A stretch of DNA of 41,662 nt from Bog-752 sp963799395. GTDB lineage: Bacteria; Actinomycetota; Thermoleophilia; UBA2241. Shown one piece after another: positions 8,757 to 18,015 of this stretch (within the stretch, counting starts at the first letter, position 1; each line of letters starts with the position of its first letter). The notes beneath the pieces were generated by a model. The model did no database searches, was not told the DNA's origin, and saw only the letters and a program-made list of their open reading frames with translations. Where the stretch lies: the NCBI GenBank assembly GCA_963799395.1, contig CAWCWZ010000036.1:1-41662 (forward strand), given 5' to 3'. The position numbers and the translations under genes were made by a program.

Positions 8757-10237
8757 TCGCTCGATCCTCTCGTCGCTGGGGTGGGCGTGCCGAGCCGGCA
8801 GACCGCCTCGGCGGTGAGCAGCTCGTCGAAGCGGTCGGCGCTCACAAAGCCGCCGTCGACCGCGGCCGCGCGCACGGTCACACCGTGCGCGGCCGCCGCC
8901 TTGACGACCTCGCAGGCGGCGTCGTAGCCGATCTCGGGCACCAGGGCGGTGGCCGCCGCCGACGACGCGTCGACGTGCTTGCGGCAGACCGCTTCGTCGG
9001 CCGACGATGCCCTCGACGCAGTGGCGCCGCAGCATGAGGCAGGAGCGCTGCAGCAGCAGCAGGCTCTCGAGCAGGCAGGCGGCGATGAGCGGCAGGAAGG
9101 GGTTGAGCTCGAGGCTGCCGGCGGCCGCCGCCTGGGCGATCGTGGCGTCGTAGCCCATCACCATCATGGCCGCCTGGCTGACCGCCTCGGGTATGACCGG
9201 GTTGACCTTGCCGGGCATGATCGACGAGCCCGCCTGACGGGCCGGCAGGCGGATCTCGCCCAGGCCGGCCTCGGGCCCGCTCGACAGCAGGCGCAGGTCG
9301 GAGCAGATCTTGAGCAGCGACACGGCGCAGGCCTTGATGATGCCGGAGACCTCGACGAACACGTCGGCGTTCTGGGTGGCCTCGGTCAGGTTCTCGGCGC
9401 GCGCGAAGCCGATCGCGGTGAGCTCGCGCAGCACGTCGACCACCCGGAAGATGTACTGGCGCGGCGCCCCGAAGCCGGTGCCGATGGCGGTGCCGCCGAG
9501 GTTGACCACGCGCAGGCGCTCCTCGCATTTGTAGATGCGCCAGCGGTCGCGGTTGAGGGACTCGGCGTAGGAGCCCATCTCGCGGCCGAGCGTGGTCAGC
9601 ACGGCGTCCTGGAACTGCGTGCGGCCGACCTTGACGACGTGGGCGAACTCCTTCTCCTTGGCCTGGAAGGCCTCCTGCAGGGCCAGCACCTGCTCCTCGA
9701 GGTCGTGCAGCAGGCGGATGGCGGCCAGGCGCAGGGCGGTGGGGAAGGTGTCGTTGGTCGACTGGTGGAGGTTGATGTCGTCGAGCGGCGACACCCGTTC
9801 GTAGGCGCCGTGCGGCTCGCCGAGCAGCTCGAGGGCGCGGTTGGCGATCACTTCGCTCACGTTCATGTTGGTCGAGGTGCCGGCCCCGCCCTGCAGACGC
9901 TCGACGATGACGGCGTCGTCGAGCAGGCCGTCGGCGAGCTCGCGGCAGGCGCGCTCGATGGCGTCGGCCTTGGCCGGGTCGCCGGCCCAGACTCCGAGGT
10001 CGCGGTTGGTGAGCGCGGCGGCGAGCTTGACCGTGCCGTAGGCACGGACAAGCTCGCCGTGCACCGGTCGCCCCGTGAGGTGGAAGTTCTCGCGGGCCCG
10101 CACGGTGTGCACGCCGTAGAGGGCGTCGGCCTCGACTTGCGCCTCGCCCAGCAGGTCGCTTTCGGTGCGGTACTCGCCGCCGGCGGTCGGACCACCGACG
10201 GGGGCGTCTCGCCGCTCGAGTCCGCGCCGTCGCTCAC
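8753..10237 (-). CDS. aspA: Aspartate ammonia-lyase (apparent frameshifts)
   Basis: A fumarase/aspartase superfamily enzyme of roughly 490 aa: L-aspartate to fumarate plus ammonia. Conserved blocks are present in order: GGAGTSTNMNVSEVIANRA, the NLHQSTNDTFPTA region, KVGRTQFQDAV, and the catalytic-loop signature GSSIMPGKVNPVIPE. Thr/Ser/Asn contacts of aspartases, rather than fumarases, are suggested but should be aligned. Near 9000 the frame shifts (after HCVEGIV, before ADEAVCRKHVD). The N-terminal EYRTESDLLGEAQVEADALY is in frame with the body but has no start, whereas GTG 10237 is in another frame, so a second indel between about 10160 and 10220 is likely. It sits between the TM1266-family gene (13 nt gap) and hydF (4-nt overlap). 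Confidence 0.88.
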
Positions 10238-10250
10238 GTTCGGACGGGCG

Positions 10251-10523
10251 TCAGACGGTCGCCGGGTGGGCGAACTCGATCTTCTGCACCTCGACGCCGG
10301 CGATCGCGTCGAGCCGGCCGGCGATCTCAGCGGTGATCGTGGGCGGGCCCACGAGCTCGAGGATCACGACACCGCCCGGGGCGCAGACGTCGCCGGCGAC
10401 GTCGTGCAGGCCGACCCGCGTCTTGATGTTGCAGCCGAACTCGGTGAAGACCTTCTGTACCGAGACCGCGTCCTTGAGGCGGTCGGTGATGTGCACGGCG
10501 AGGATCTTGTGGGTGTCGGTCAT
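10251..10523 (-). CDS. Iron-only hydrogenase system regulator, TM1266 family
   Basis: The 90-aa product matches the small ACT-like (NikR C-terminal-like) TM1266 family found in [FeFe]-hydrogenase maturation loci: ILAVHITDRLKDAVSVQKV, then FGCNIKTRVGLHDV, then GGVVILELVG and a final EVQKIEF strand. There is no DNA-binding domain. The family's role is unproved; it is assumed to regulate or assist hydrogenase maturation, possibly by binding a small ligand. ATG 10523 follows AAAGGA at slightly long spacing. It lies 112 nt after hydG and just before aspA, in the same orientation. Confidence 0.88.
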   Translation of the reverse strand: MTDTHKILAVHITDRLKDAVSVQKVFTEFGCNIKTRVGLHDVAGDVCAPGGVVILELVGPPTITAEIAGRLDAIAGVEVQKIEFAHPATV

Positions 10524-10635
10524 CTTGTGCGTCAGTCCTTTCTCGTCTTCGTCTTCGGTCGTCTCTTGGTTGCTTGCTTCCGGCCGGCCTGGGGCGAGCT
10601 CGCGCGTGCGGCGAGCTCGCGGCCGGCCGGGATCT

Positions 10636-12043
10636 CTAGACCAGGCAGTCGCGCCGGCCGGCGCGCACCTGGGCGATGAGCTTGATCGAGGTCGTGCGCT
10701 CGCGCTCCGCCATCCGTTCGAGCGTCTCGGCGATCAGGTGCTCGCCCTCGGCGACGGTCTCGGGCGAGCCGTAATCTTCGAGGTACTCGAGGAACGTGGA
10801 GAGGGCGTTGGGGTCGCAGTGGTGCTTGATCTCGCCGGGCTTGGCGAGGTCCATGAAGTCGGCGCCGGTGCGGCCCAGGCGGTAGCAGGCGGTGCAGAAC
10901 GAGGGGATGTAGCCCATCTTGGCAACGTCACGGATGACCTCGTCGAGCGTGCGGTGGTCGCCGAGCTGGAACTGCTCCATGTCGGCCACCGTGTCGTCGG
11001 TGTAGCCGCCCGGGTTGGTGCGGCTGCCGGCGGAGATCTGCGAGATGCCCATGGCAAACGCCTCGCGGCGCAGGCTCGACGCCTTCGCGAGTGCTCAGGA
11101 TCATGCCGGTGTAGGGCACGGCCAGGCGGGTGATGGCGACGAGCTTGCGAAAGTCGAGGTCGGAGACGGGGTGCGGCGGCTGGCTGGCGATGTCGGAGCC
11201 GATGGCCGGCTCGAGGCGCGGCATGCTGATCGTGTGCGGGCCGACGCCGAAGGTCTCTTCGAGGTGGCGGATGTGCTGCAGCATGGCGAGCGTCTCGAAG
11301 CGCCAGTCGAACAGCCCGAAGAGGACGCCGATGCCGACGTCGTCGATGCCGCCCTCCTGGGCGCGGTCCATGGCGGTCACGCGCCAGTCGTAGTCGCGCT
11401 TGCGGCCGCCCAGGTGGACCTTGGCGTAGGTCTCGCGGTGGTAGGTCTCCTGGAAGAGCTGGTAGGTGCCGATGCCGGTCGCCTTGAGCGCCCGGAACTC
11501 GTCGACCGTGAGCGGCGCCACGTTGACGTTGACGCGGCGGATCTCGCCGTTGCCGCGCTTGACGGAGTAGATGCTCGCGACCGAGTCGAGCACGTACTGG
11601 AAGCCTTGCTGCGGGTACGACTCGCCGGCCACGAGCAGCACGCGCTTGTGGCCCTGGTCGACCAGGATCTCGATCTCGTGACGGATCTCGTCCTGGGTGA
11701 GGGCGCGGCGCTTGAGCTCCTTGTTGCGTACGCGGAAGGCGCAGTACAGGCAGTCGTTCTCGCAGAGGTTCGAGATGTAGAGCGGCGCGAACAGCACGAG
11801 GCGCTTGCCGTAGATGTCCTCCTTGATCGCGCGCGCGGTCGCGAACAGCTCGGAGAGCAGCTCGGCGTCGCTGATCGTGGTCAGCGACGCGACCTCGTCG
11901 AGCTCGAGGCCCCGGGCTTCGGAGGCCTTGGCGAAGATCTCGCGGACGCGGCCGGCGTCGGCCCTGGCGCCGCTGATGAGCGCGGTGATGATGGCGCCTT
12001 CGTCGATGAACGTGGCTGGGGGGGTGTCGGTCTTCGTGCTCAT
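10636..12043 (-). CDS. hydG: [FeFe]-hydrogenase maturase HydG (apparent frameshift)
   Basis: About 468 aa after correction, the normal HydG length. This radical SAM tyrosine lyase makes the CO and CN- ligands of the H-cluster as an Fe-organometallic synthon. The SAM cluster motif CENDCLYC (Cys 94, 98, 101) is intact, as is the C-terminal auxiliary-cluster motif CTAC-x22-C (within SFCTACYRLGRTGADFM to KHHC), which separates HydG from ThiH. Other landmarks are QLFQETYHRETY and SQISAGSRTNPGGY. A frame change near 11088, between MILSTR and ASSLRREAFAMG, is consistent with an indel. The start at 12043 lies 3 nt beyond the kinase stop. HydE, the third maturase, is not in the window. Confidence 0.95.
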
Positions 12044-12046
12044 GCC

Positions 12047-13429
12047 TCACTCACTCGTTTCAAGCTCGTCGGCGACGTCGGCCGCGCAGAGCGGTTGCGG
12101 GATCTCAAAGGTGAACTCGGCCCACTCGCCCGGTCGGGCGTCGGCTCGAATATGTCCATGATGGAGCTGAACGATGCGCCAGGAGTTGTACAGGCCCAGG
12201 CCCGTGCCCCGTCGGCGGTCGGCCGTCGGGGTCTGCAGGCGCGAGAACTTGCGGAACAGCCGGGCTCGTTCGGCTCGCGAGAAGCCCGGTCCTTCGTTCC
12301 ACACCGAGACGCGCAGACGGCGCGTGCTGAGGCCGACCTTGAGGCACAGGCCGCCGTCGGGGCGGCCGTAGCGCACGGCGTTGGCCAGGAGATTCACGAG
12401 GACGATGGTCAACAGCGACGGGTCGCAGTCGGCCGTCGCGAGGCCGGACGCCGGCAGCTCGGTCGCGAGGGTCATGCCGGCCGTCTCGATCTGCTGCCTG
12501 ACCAGCTCGAGGGCCGGCTCGACGACCTTCTCGACGAAGGGCACGCCGCACTGCATCGAGATCTGCAGCTCACCGCCTTCGACGCGCGCCAGATCGAGGT
12601 ACTCGCGCACCAGGTCGAGCAGGTACTCGCCCTTGGTGATGAGCCGCTCGAGCTTGGCCTTCTGCTTGTCGTCGAGTGGCCCCAGGTAGCCGTCGGCCAG
12701 GATGCGGGCGTCGGTCACCATCGAGGCCACCGGGTTCTTGAGCTCGTGGCTGACGAAGCCCAGCATCTCCATGTAGTTGCGGTTGGCGGCGGTGAGCTGC
12801 TCTATGCGCCAGGCCTTCTCGACGGCCTGGCTCAGGCGTTCGGTGAGCGCCATCTGCAGCTCGACGTGATGCTGCGTGTAGACACCCGGCCGGCGCGAGC
12901 TGCGAAACATGAAGCCGACGACGCGGCCCTCGACGATCAGCGGGCAGGTCAGGCTGGAGCGCACGCCCTCGCGCAGGAGCAGCTTCGTGGAGCGGCTGGC
13001 GGGGTGCTCCTCGAGGTAGCGCTGGAGGTCGTCGATGATGCGCGGCGAGCCGTTGCGCAGCACGCGTTCGAGCGAGCTGTCGCGCAGGTCTTCGCTGTAG
13101 CCCTTGCCGAGCAGCACGCGATCGTAGGTGGCGCGCACGTAGCGCGACACGACGCGGCGGCCGTCCTCTTCGACGAACGACAGGCCGAGACGGTCGAAGG
13201 GGAAGATGGCGGCCGTGCGCTCGAACAGCAGGTCGATGACGTCGTCGAGCGCCGGCAGGGCGGCGACCCGCTGGTTGACGAGGCGCAGGACGGCACGCTC
13301 GTCCTCGGTCAGGGCGGTGATGCCGGTGGGCTCGCGGTAGAGGTCGTAGAACCGGGGCTGGCCGTCGTCGGCCGCGCCGTTCGCGGCGGCGGGTGGTGCG
13401 GTCTCGGCTGTGGGTCGTTCGTCGGTCAT
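12047..13429 (-). CDS. Sensor histidine kinase with GAF-like input domain
   Basis: The 460-aa protein has no membrane segments, so it is cytoplasmic. Residues about 45-210 form a GAF-like sensory domain; 215-285 are HisKA, with the phosphoacceptor in FVSHELKNP (His 228); 320-445 are HATPase with N-box (LLANAVRYGR), G1 (VWNEGPGFS) and G2 (GTGLGLYNS). The linker near 200-220 is helical and may be a coiled coil. It lies between hydA1 and hydG in operon B, 165 nt after hydA1, so it should sense a signal tied to hydrogenase activity or redox state and pass phosphate to one of the lone receivers in the locus. The GAF ligand is unknown; no cysteine cluster typical of Fe-S GAF domains is seen. Confidence 0.88.
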   Translation of the reverse strand: MTDERPTAETAPPAAANGAADDGQPRFYDLYREPTGITALTEDERAVLRLVNQRVAALPALDDVIDLLFERTAAIFPFDRLGLSFVEEDGRRVVSRYVRATYDRVLLGKGYSEDLRDSSLERVLRNGSPRIIDDLQRYLEEHPASRSTKLLLREGVRSSLTCPLIVEGRVVGFMFRSSRRPGVYTQHHVELQMALTERLSQAVEKAWRIEQLTAANRNYMEMLGFVSHELKNPVASMVTDARILADGYLGPLDDKQKAKLERLITKGEYLLDLVREYLDLARVEGGELQISMQCGVPFVEKVVEPALELVRQQIETAGMTLATELPASGLATADCDPSLLTIVLVNLLANAVRYGRPDGGLCLKVGLSTRRLRVSVWNEGPGFSRAERARLFRKFSRLQTPTADRRRGTGLGLYNSWRIVQLHHGHIRADARPGEWAEFTFEIPQPLCAADVADELETSE

Positions 13430-13551
13430 GTGGCCGGCGCGGACCGGCGAAGGGGCGCTAGCTAAGAGGGCCCGCGCGTCTCTTTCAAGGGTAGCACTGT
13501 GATGACGGTGATACGCGCCGCGCCCGCTCCCTTTGCACGTTCGGGCCGGTG

Positions 13552-13588
13552 GGCGGGGCGGGGGCGCCGCAGGCGCCCCCGCCCCGCC
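13552..13588 (-). terminator. 17-bp GC stem-loop after hydA1
   Basis: A perfect 17-bp stem (13552-13568 with 13572-13588) closes a 3-nt loop just 7 nt beyond the hydA1 stop. No T-tract follows. Since the kinase and maturase genes continue downstream, it may cause partial termination or protect the hydA1 3' end. Confidence 0.6.
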
Positions 13589-13594
13589 GCCGCC

Positions 13595-15521
13595 TTACTC
13601 CATGAACTTGCCGCGCGCCGTGTAGGTGGTGTGCAGCAGCTCGTGGCTCTTGTGGCCGCAGGGGCCGTCGGTGAGGAACTCGCGCGTAGGTGCGCAGGAC
13701 GGCCGCGTTTTCGTGCGACTTGCGCACGGCATACGAGGAGTCCTCGGCGTAGATCACCCGGGCCCGCGCGGCGCGGATGGCGTCGCTCGTGGGGATCGGC
13801 TGGCCGCCGCCGCCCAGGCAGCCGCCCGGGCAGGCCATGAACTCGATGAAGTGGCACTCGCTGAACTTGCCGCCGGCCTTGATGTCGTCCATGACCTTCT
13901 TGGCGTTGGCGGTGCCGTGGGCCACGGCGACCTTGACCGTGGCGCCGTTCAGCCAGTCCCAGTTGGGCACGAGGTGGGCCACGATGTCGGGCACGGGGCC
14001 GACCTTGGGGATGGTGATCTCGGCGTACTTGACGCCCTCGAAGCCGCGCACCGGGATGATGTCGCCGTGGTCGTAGATGCTCTCGACCTTCTCGCCGGTG
14101 ACCATCTCGATCACGGTGCGCAGGGCGGCCTCCATGACGCCGCCGGTGGCGCCGAAGATGACGCCGGAGCCGGTGGCCGTGCCGAACGGGTCGTCGAAGT
14201 CGGAGGTGGGCAGGGTCGGCACGTCGAGGCCGGCCTCCTTGAACATCTTGGCGAGCTCACGGGTGGTGAGGCCGTAGTCGACGTCCTTGTAGCCGGAGTC
14301 GCGCATCTCGGGCCGGTTGCACTCGAACTTCTTGGCCGAGCACGGCATGAGCGCCACGCTGACGATGTTGGCCGGGTCGAAGCCCAGCTTCTCGGCGTAG
14401 TAGGTCTTGATGAGCGCGCCGAACATCTGCTGCGGGCTCTTGGCCGACGAGGCGTTCGGCAGGTACTCGGGGTAGAAGTGCTCGAGGAACTTGACCCAGC
14501 CCGGCGAGCAGCTCGTGAACTGCGGCAGGGCCACCGTCGCGTCCTTCTCGACGAGCGCCTTGTAGAGGCGGATGAGGAGTTCGGTGCCCTCTTCGATGAT
14601 GGTCAGGTCGGCCGTGAAGTTGGTGTCGAACACGCGGTCGAAGCCGGCCCGCCGCAGGGCGGTGTTCATCTGGAAGGTCACGCCGGTGCCGGGCTCGAGG
14701 CCGAAGCACTCGCCCATGGCCGAGCGCGGCGCCGGGGCGGTCTGGATGACCACGTGCTTGGTCGGGTCGTCGATCGCCGCCCAGACGGCGTCGGTCTCGT
14801 CTTTGGCGTAGAGCGCCCCGGTGGGGCAGCGGTTGATGCACTGGCCGCAGTTGATGCAGACGACCTCGCCCAGCGGGCGGTCGCCGAAGGTCGTGATCTC
14901 GACCTGGTCGCTGCGGTTCTTGGCCTCGAGGACGCCGACCTCCTGCAGGTCGATGCAGGTGCGCACGCAGCGCCGGCAGCGGATGCACTTGTTCATGTCG
15001 CGCACGACCGAGTAGCTCGAGTCGTCGACCTCGGCCACCGGCGCGTTGGGGTGGCCAAAGCGGAACTCGGTGATGCCGTACTCCTCGGCCAGGGCCTGGA
15101 GCTCGCAGTTGCCGTTGCGCTGGCACGAGTAGCATTCGCCGTAGTGCTCGCTGAGCAGCAGCTCGAGGACGTGGCGCCGGGCCAGGCGCACGCGGCGGCT
15201 GTGGGTGTCGATCGTCATCTGGTTGGTGACCGGGAAGACGCAGGCCGGCTGCAGCAGGCGCTGTCCCTCGACTTCGACCACGCAGATCCGGCAGAGGCCG
15301 GCCACGTCGAGGTCGGGGTGGTTGCAGAGCGTCGGGATGTGGATGCCAACGGACTCGGCCGCCTGGAGGATGGTCGAGCCGAAGGGCACCTTGGCTTCGA
15401 TGCCGTCGATGTTGACGGTGACCGCGGCGCCGATGGCGTCGGGGCTCGTCGTCGTGACCACGCGCCGCGTCTGCTGCGAGAGCGGTGCGCGGTGCAGGCG
15501 GGTCGTCACTGAGTCGGACAT
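13595..15521 (-). CDS. [FeFe]-hydrogenase catalytic subunit HydA1, NuoG-like (apparent frameshift)
   Basis: About 641 aa after correction. It reversibly forms H2 in a multimeric NADH-linked enzyme. Domains in order: plant-type [2Fe-2S] (Cys 66, 77, 80, 94), His-Cys3 [4Fe-4S] (His 126, Cys 130, 133, 139), two [4Fe-4S] (CIRCRRCVRTC and CINCGQCINRC), then the H-domain. H-cluster motifs are TSCSPGW (Cys 338), MPCSAKKFE (Cys 394) and ACPGGCLGGGGQP (Cys 564, 568). The second residue of the usual TSCC pair is Ser here. A short small-subunit-like tail follows (SHELLHTTYTARGKFME), reached through a one-base shift near 13685. ATG 15521 follows GAGGAGTGAGC. It is 12 nt downstream of the NuoE-NuoF fusion, its likely electron partner. 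Confidence 0.95.
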
Positions 15522-15533
15522 GCTCACTCCTCG

Positions 15534-17217
15534 CTACGCGCGCTGCGGACGGGTGGTGACGTCGTCGGCGAAGGCGCCGACGATCGACAGGAAGGCGCTC
15601 GGGCTGGTCTGGCCGAGGCCGCACTTGGCGGCGACCTGCATGGTCGCCCCCAGGGCCTTGAGGTCGGCCAGGTGGGCGGCCGGGCATGCGCCCCGCTTCA
15701 GCAGCTCGACGCCTTCGAGGAGCTGGGGGTTGCCCAGGCGGCACGGCGTGCACTGGCCGCACGACTCCTCGACGAAGAACTCGAGGAAGTTGCCGGCGAC
15801 GTCGAGCAGGTCGCGCTGCGGGCCGATCACCATGACCGAGCCGCCGGTGGGGATGTCCTCGAAGGCGAGCCGGCGCTCGAAGTCGCGGGCCGGCACGCAG
15901 ACGCCCGAGGCGCCGCCGATCTGCACCGCCTTGGCGCCGGCACCGCCGACCTCCTTGAGCAGGTCGGCCACCGTGATGCCCCAGGGGAACTCGTAGACGC
16001 CGGGCTTCTCGCAGTCGCCCGAGATGCTGAAGAGCTTGTAGCCGGTCGACTTGTCGGTGCCGAAGCCCTTGAACCAGTCGGTGCCCTTGGCGAAGATGCA
16101 GGCCACCGAGGCCAGGGTCTCGACGTTGTTGACCACGGTCGGGTGGTTGAGAAAGCCGGCGACGGCCGGGAACGGCGGCCGGTTGCGGGGCTCGCCGCGG
16201 AACCCTTCGAGCGACTCGATCAGGGCCGTTTCCTCTCCGCAGACGTAGGCGCCGGCGCCGCGCGCCACCACGATGTCGAAGTCGAATCCCTCGACGCCGC
16301 CGACGTTCGTGCCCAGCAGGCCGGCCTCGCGCCGCCGGTGGATGACGTCGTTCAGGTGCGAGCGCAGGTAGGCGTATTCGGCCCGCAGGTAGACGATGCC
16401 CATGCTGGCGCCGATGGCGCGGCCGCCGATGGTCATGCCCTCGAAGACGAGGTCGGCGAAGTCGCGCAGGATGACGCGGTCCTTGAAGGTGCCGGGCTCG
16501 CCTTCGTCGGCGTTGCAGATGATGTACTTGTGGTCGCTCTTCTCGGCCGCGCAGAAGTTCCACTTCATGCCGGTCGGGAAGCCGGCGCCGCCGCGGCCCT
16601 TGAGGGCCGCTCCGGAGACGGTGTCGACGATGTCGCCGCGCGACAGCGCGAGAGCCGCCTTGAGGCCGGCGTCGGGCGCGATGCTCGCGTAGGTGAGCTC
16701 GTTGCGCTGGGTGACGATGTCCTGACGGGCGTCGGCCTCGGCCTTGCCGCGGTACTCGGCGACGATCTCGGCGACCTTCTCGGGAGTGACCCGCGTGAAG
16801 ACCGTGTCGTTGACGAGCAGGGCCGGGCCCTGGTCGCACATGCCGACGCAGCTCGCCCACTCCAGCGTGAACACGCCGTCGTCGGTGGTCGCGCCGAAGT
16901 CGATGCCGAGGGCGCCGCGCAGCGCCTCGGCGACGGCCGTCTTGCCGGCGAAGTCGCACGACAGCGTGCCGCACAGGCGCACGACGAAACGGCCTTCGGC
17001 GGCGCCGTGCAGGAAGGCGTAGAACGTGGCCACGCTGTAGACCTCGACGGGGTGGACGCCGCACCAGGTCGGCGACGATCTGCATGGCCTCGTCGGTGAT
17101 CTCGTGCTGCGACTTCTTGACGTCCTGGAGGATGGGGATGAGCGACGTGCGGTCGGCGCCGTGGCGCTCGACGATGGCGACGATCTCGTCGCGGGTCGGT
17201 GAGTCGATCTTCAGCAT
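15534..17217 (-). CDS. NuoE-NuoF fusion, NADH-oxidising diaphorase of hydrogenase 1 (apparent frameshift)
   Basis: About 560 aa after correction. Residues 1-60 are the NuoE helical domain (EIVAIVERHGADRTSLIPIL), 61-150 its thioredoxin-like [2Fe-2S] fold with Cys 82, 87, 123 and 127 (LCGTLSC, CVGMC), and the rest is NuoF with the FMN/NADH site GRGGAGFPTG, NADEGEPGTFKDR, GAYVCGEETALIES and the [4Fe-4S] motif ESCGQCTPC plus CGLGQT. It passes electrons between NADH and HydA1. It ends after NuoF and lacks the C-terminal 2[4Fe-4S] ferredoxin of many HydB proteins. The frame changes near 17062, between VADLV and GVHPVEVYSVATFYAF, as expected for one extra base; without that correction it would read as a short NuoE start plus a Trx-NuoF protein. 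ATG 17217 follows GGAGGGCGC. Confidence 0.88.
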
Positions 17218-17228
17218 CGTGCGCCCTC

Positions 17229-17600
17229 CTACAGGCCGAGAAGCTCGTTGACCTGGGCGACCAGCGTGGCCGGCTCGACCGGCTTGGTCTGGAACTTGTC
17301 GACCGGCACCATCTCGTCGTCGCGGTCGATGGTGAGGCCCATGGCGGCGTTGACGCTGGTCAGCATGATGATCGGCTGGGTGAAGCCCTCGCGGCGCAGC
17401 TCGCGCGCCATGGTGAGCCCGTCGTCGGGCTCCTCCATCATGACGTCGAGGATGAGAAGGTCGGGCGTGGCGTCGGCGACCGCGCGCAGGCCCTCGGCGC
17501 GGTTCGACGCGCAACCGACCTGGAAGCCCTCTTTCTCCAGGACGAGCCTGCAGGCTTCCTGGATGTCGGGGTCGTCGTCGACGATCAGGATCTTGGACAC
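17229..17600 (-). CDS. Stand-alone response-regulator receiver
   Basis: A 123-aa CheY-like receiver without output domain. The acidic pocket is VDDDPD, the phosphoacceptor is Asp 52 in LILDVMMEEPDDG, the Thr/Ser switch is in IIMLTSV, and the Lys is in FQTKPVEP. Between the switch strand and the Lys there is an enlarged loop (NAAMGLTIDRDDEMVPVDK), a feature shared with the second receiver at 21231. GTG 17600 is chosen because GGAGGAGTGCAAAG lies just before it. It is the first gene of operon B, 11 nt before the NuoE-NuoF gene, and a Rex-like site lies about 120 nt upstream. Likely partners are the GAF kinase or the sensory hydrogenase kinase. Confidence 0.88.
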   Translation of the reverse strand: MSKILIVDDDPDIQEACRLVLEKEGFQVGCASNRAEGLRAVADATPDLLILDVMMEEPDDGLTMARELRREGFTQPIIMLTSVNAAMGLTIDRDDEMVPVDKFQTKPVEPATLVAQVNELLGL

Positions 17601-17721
17601 CTTTGCACTCCTCCACTCGATTGCCACGTCGTCACGGTAGCTCGCACGCCGCCCCGTCGGGCGCTTGCGCGTGCTGGCGAAGCCCCGGACGCTCCCTGCG
17701 CGCGCCGGGGCCGGTGTCTCC

Positions 17722-17739
17722 TTGCGGATTGTTTCACAA
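17722..17739. promoter_or_regulatory. Candidate weak Rex operator upstream of operon B
   Basis: TTGCGGATTGTTTCACAA has one perfect Rex half-site (TTCACAA) and five matches of seven in the other half (TTGCGGA against TTGTGAA) at the right 4-nt spacing. It lies 122 nt upstream of the receiver start. No good -35/-10 pair is evident next to it, so this is tentative. Confidence 0.4.
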
Positions 17740-17793
17740 GAACTTGCGAACGGCCAGACTAGAAGACACCATCGAGCCGCGCGGTGCAACCGC

Positions 17794-17961
17794 AAGCGTG
17801 TCGTCGGGTACGGCGAGACCGCATTGCGTTTGGCCCGCTACTTCGGTACCTCGCCGCAGTTCTGGCTCGGGCTGCAGTCGGACTACGACCTCGACGTCGC
17901 CGCAGACGAGCTCGGGGAGCGACTCGAGCGCGAGGTCCAGGTGCGGGCCAAGGCCAGCTAG
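17794..17961 (+). pseudogene. HigA-type antitoxin C-terminal remnant
   Basis: A + strand frame ending TAG at 17959 encodes ETALRLARYFGTSPQFWLGL followed by QSDYDLDVAADELGERL, which is the characteristic C-terminal half of HigA/VapA-type XRE antitoxins. The N-terminal helix-turn-helix that should precede it is not recognisable in any frame, and no HigB toxin gene is adjacent. It therefore looks like a decayed toxin-antitoxin module lying in the 415-nt gap between the two hydrogenase operons, on the opposite strand to both. Confidence 0.7.
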
Positions 17962-18015
17962 CACCACCGTCCCAGGAGCATATCGACACCGCCGTGGGGC
18001 GGAAGGGCGCGGCCC

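Noticed and set aside
10636..12043. ThiH (tyrosine lyase of thiamine synthesis) instead of HydG
   Set aside because: The C-terminal CTAC-x22-C auxiliary-cluster motif and the hydrogenase neighbourhood identify HydG.
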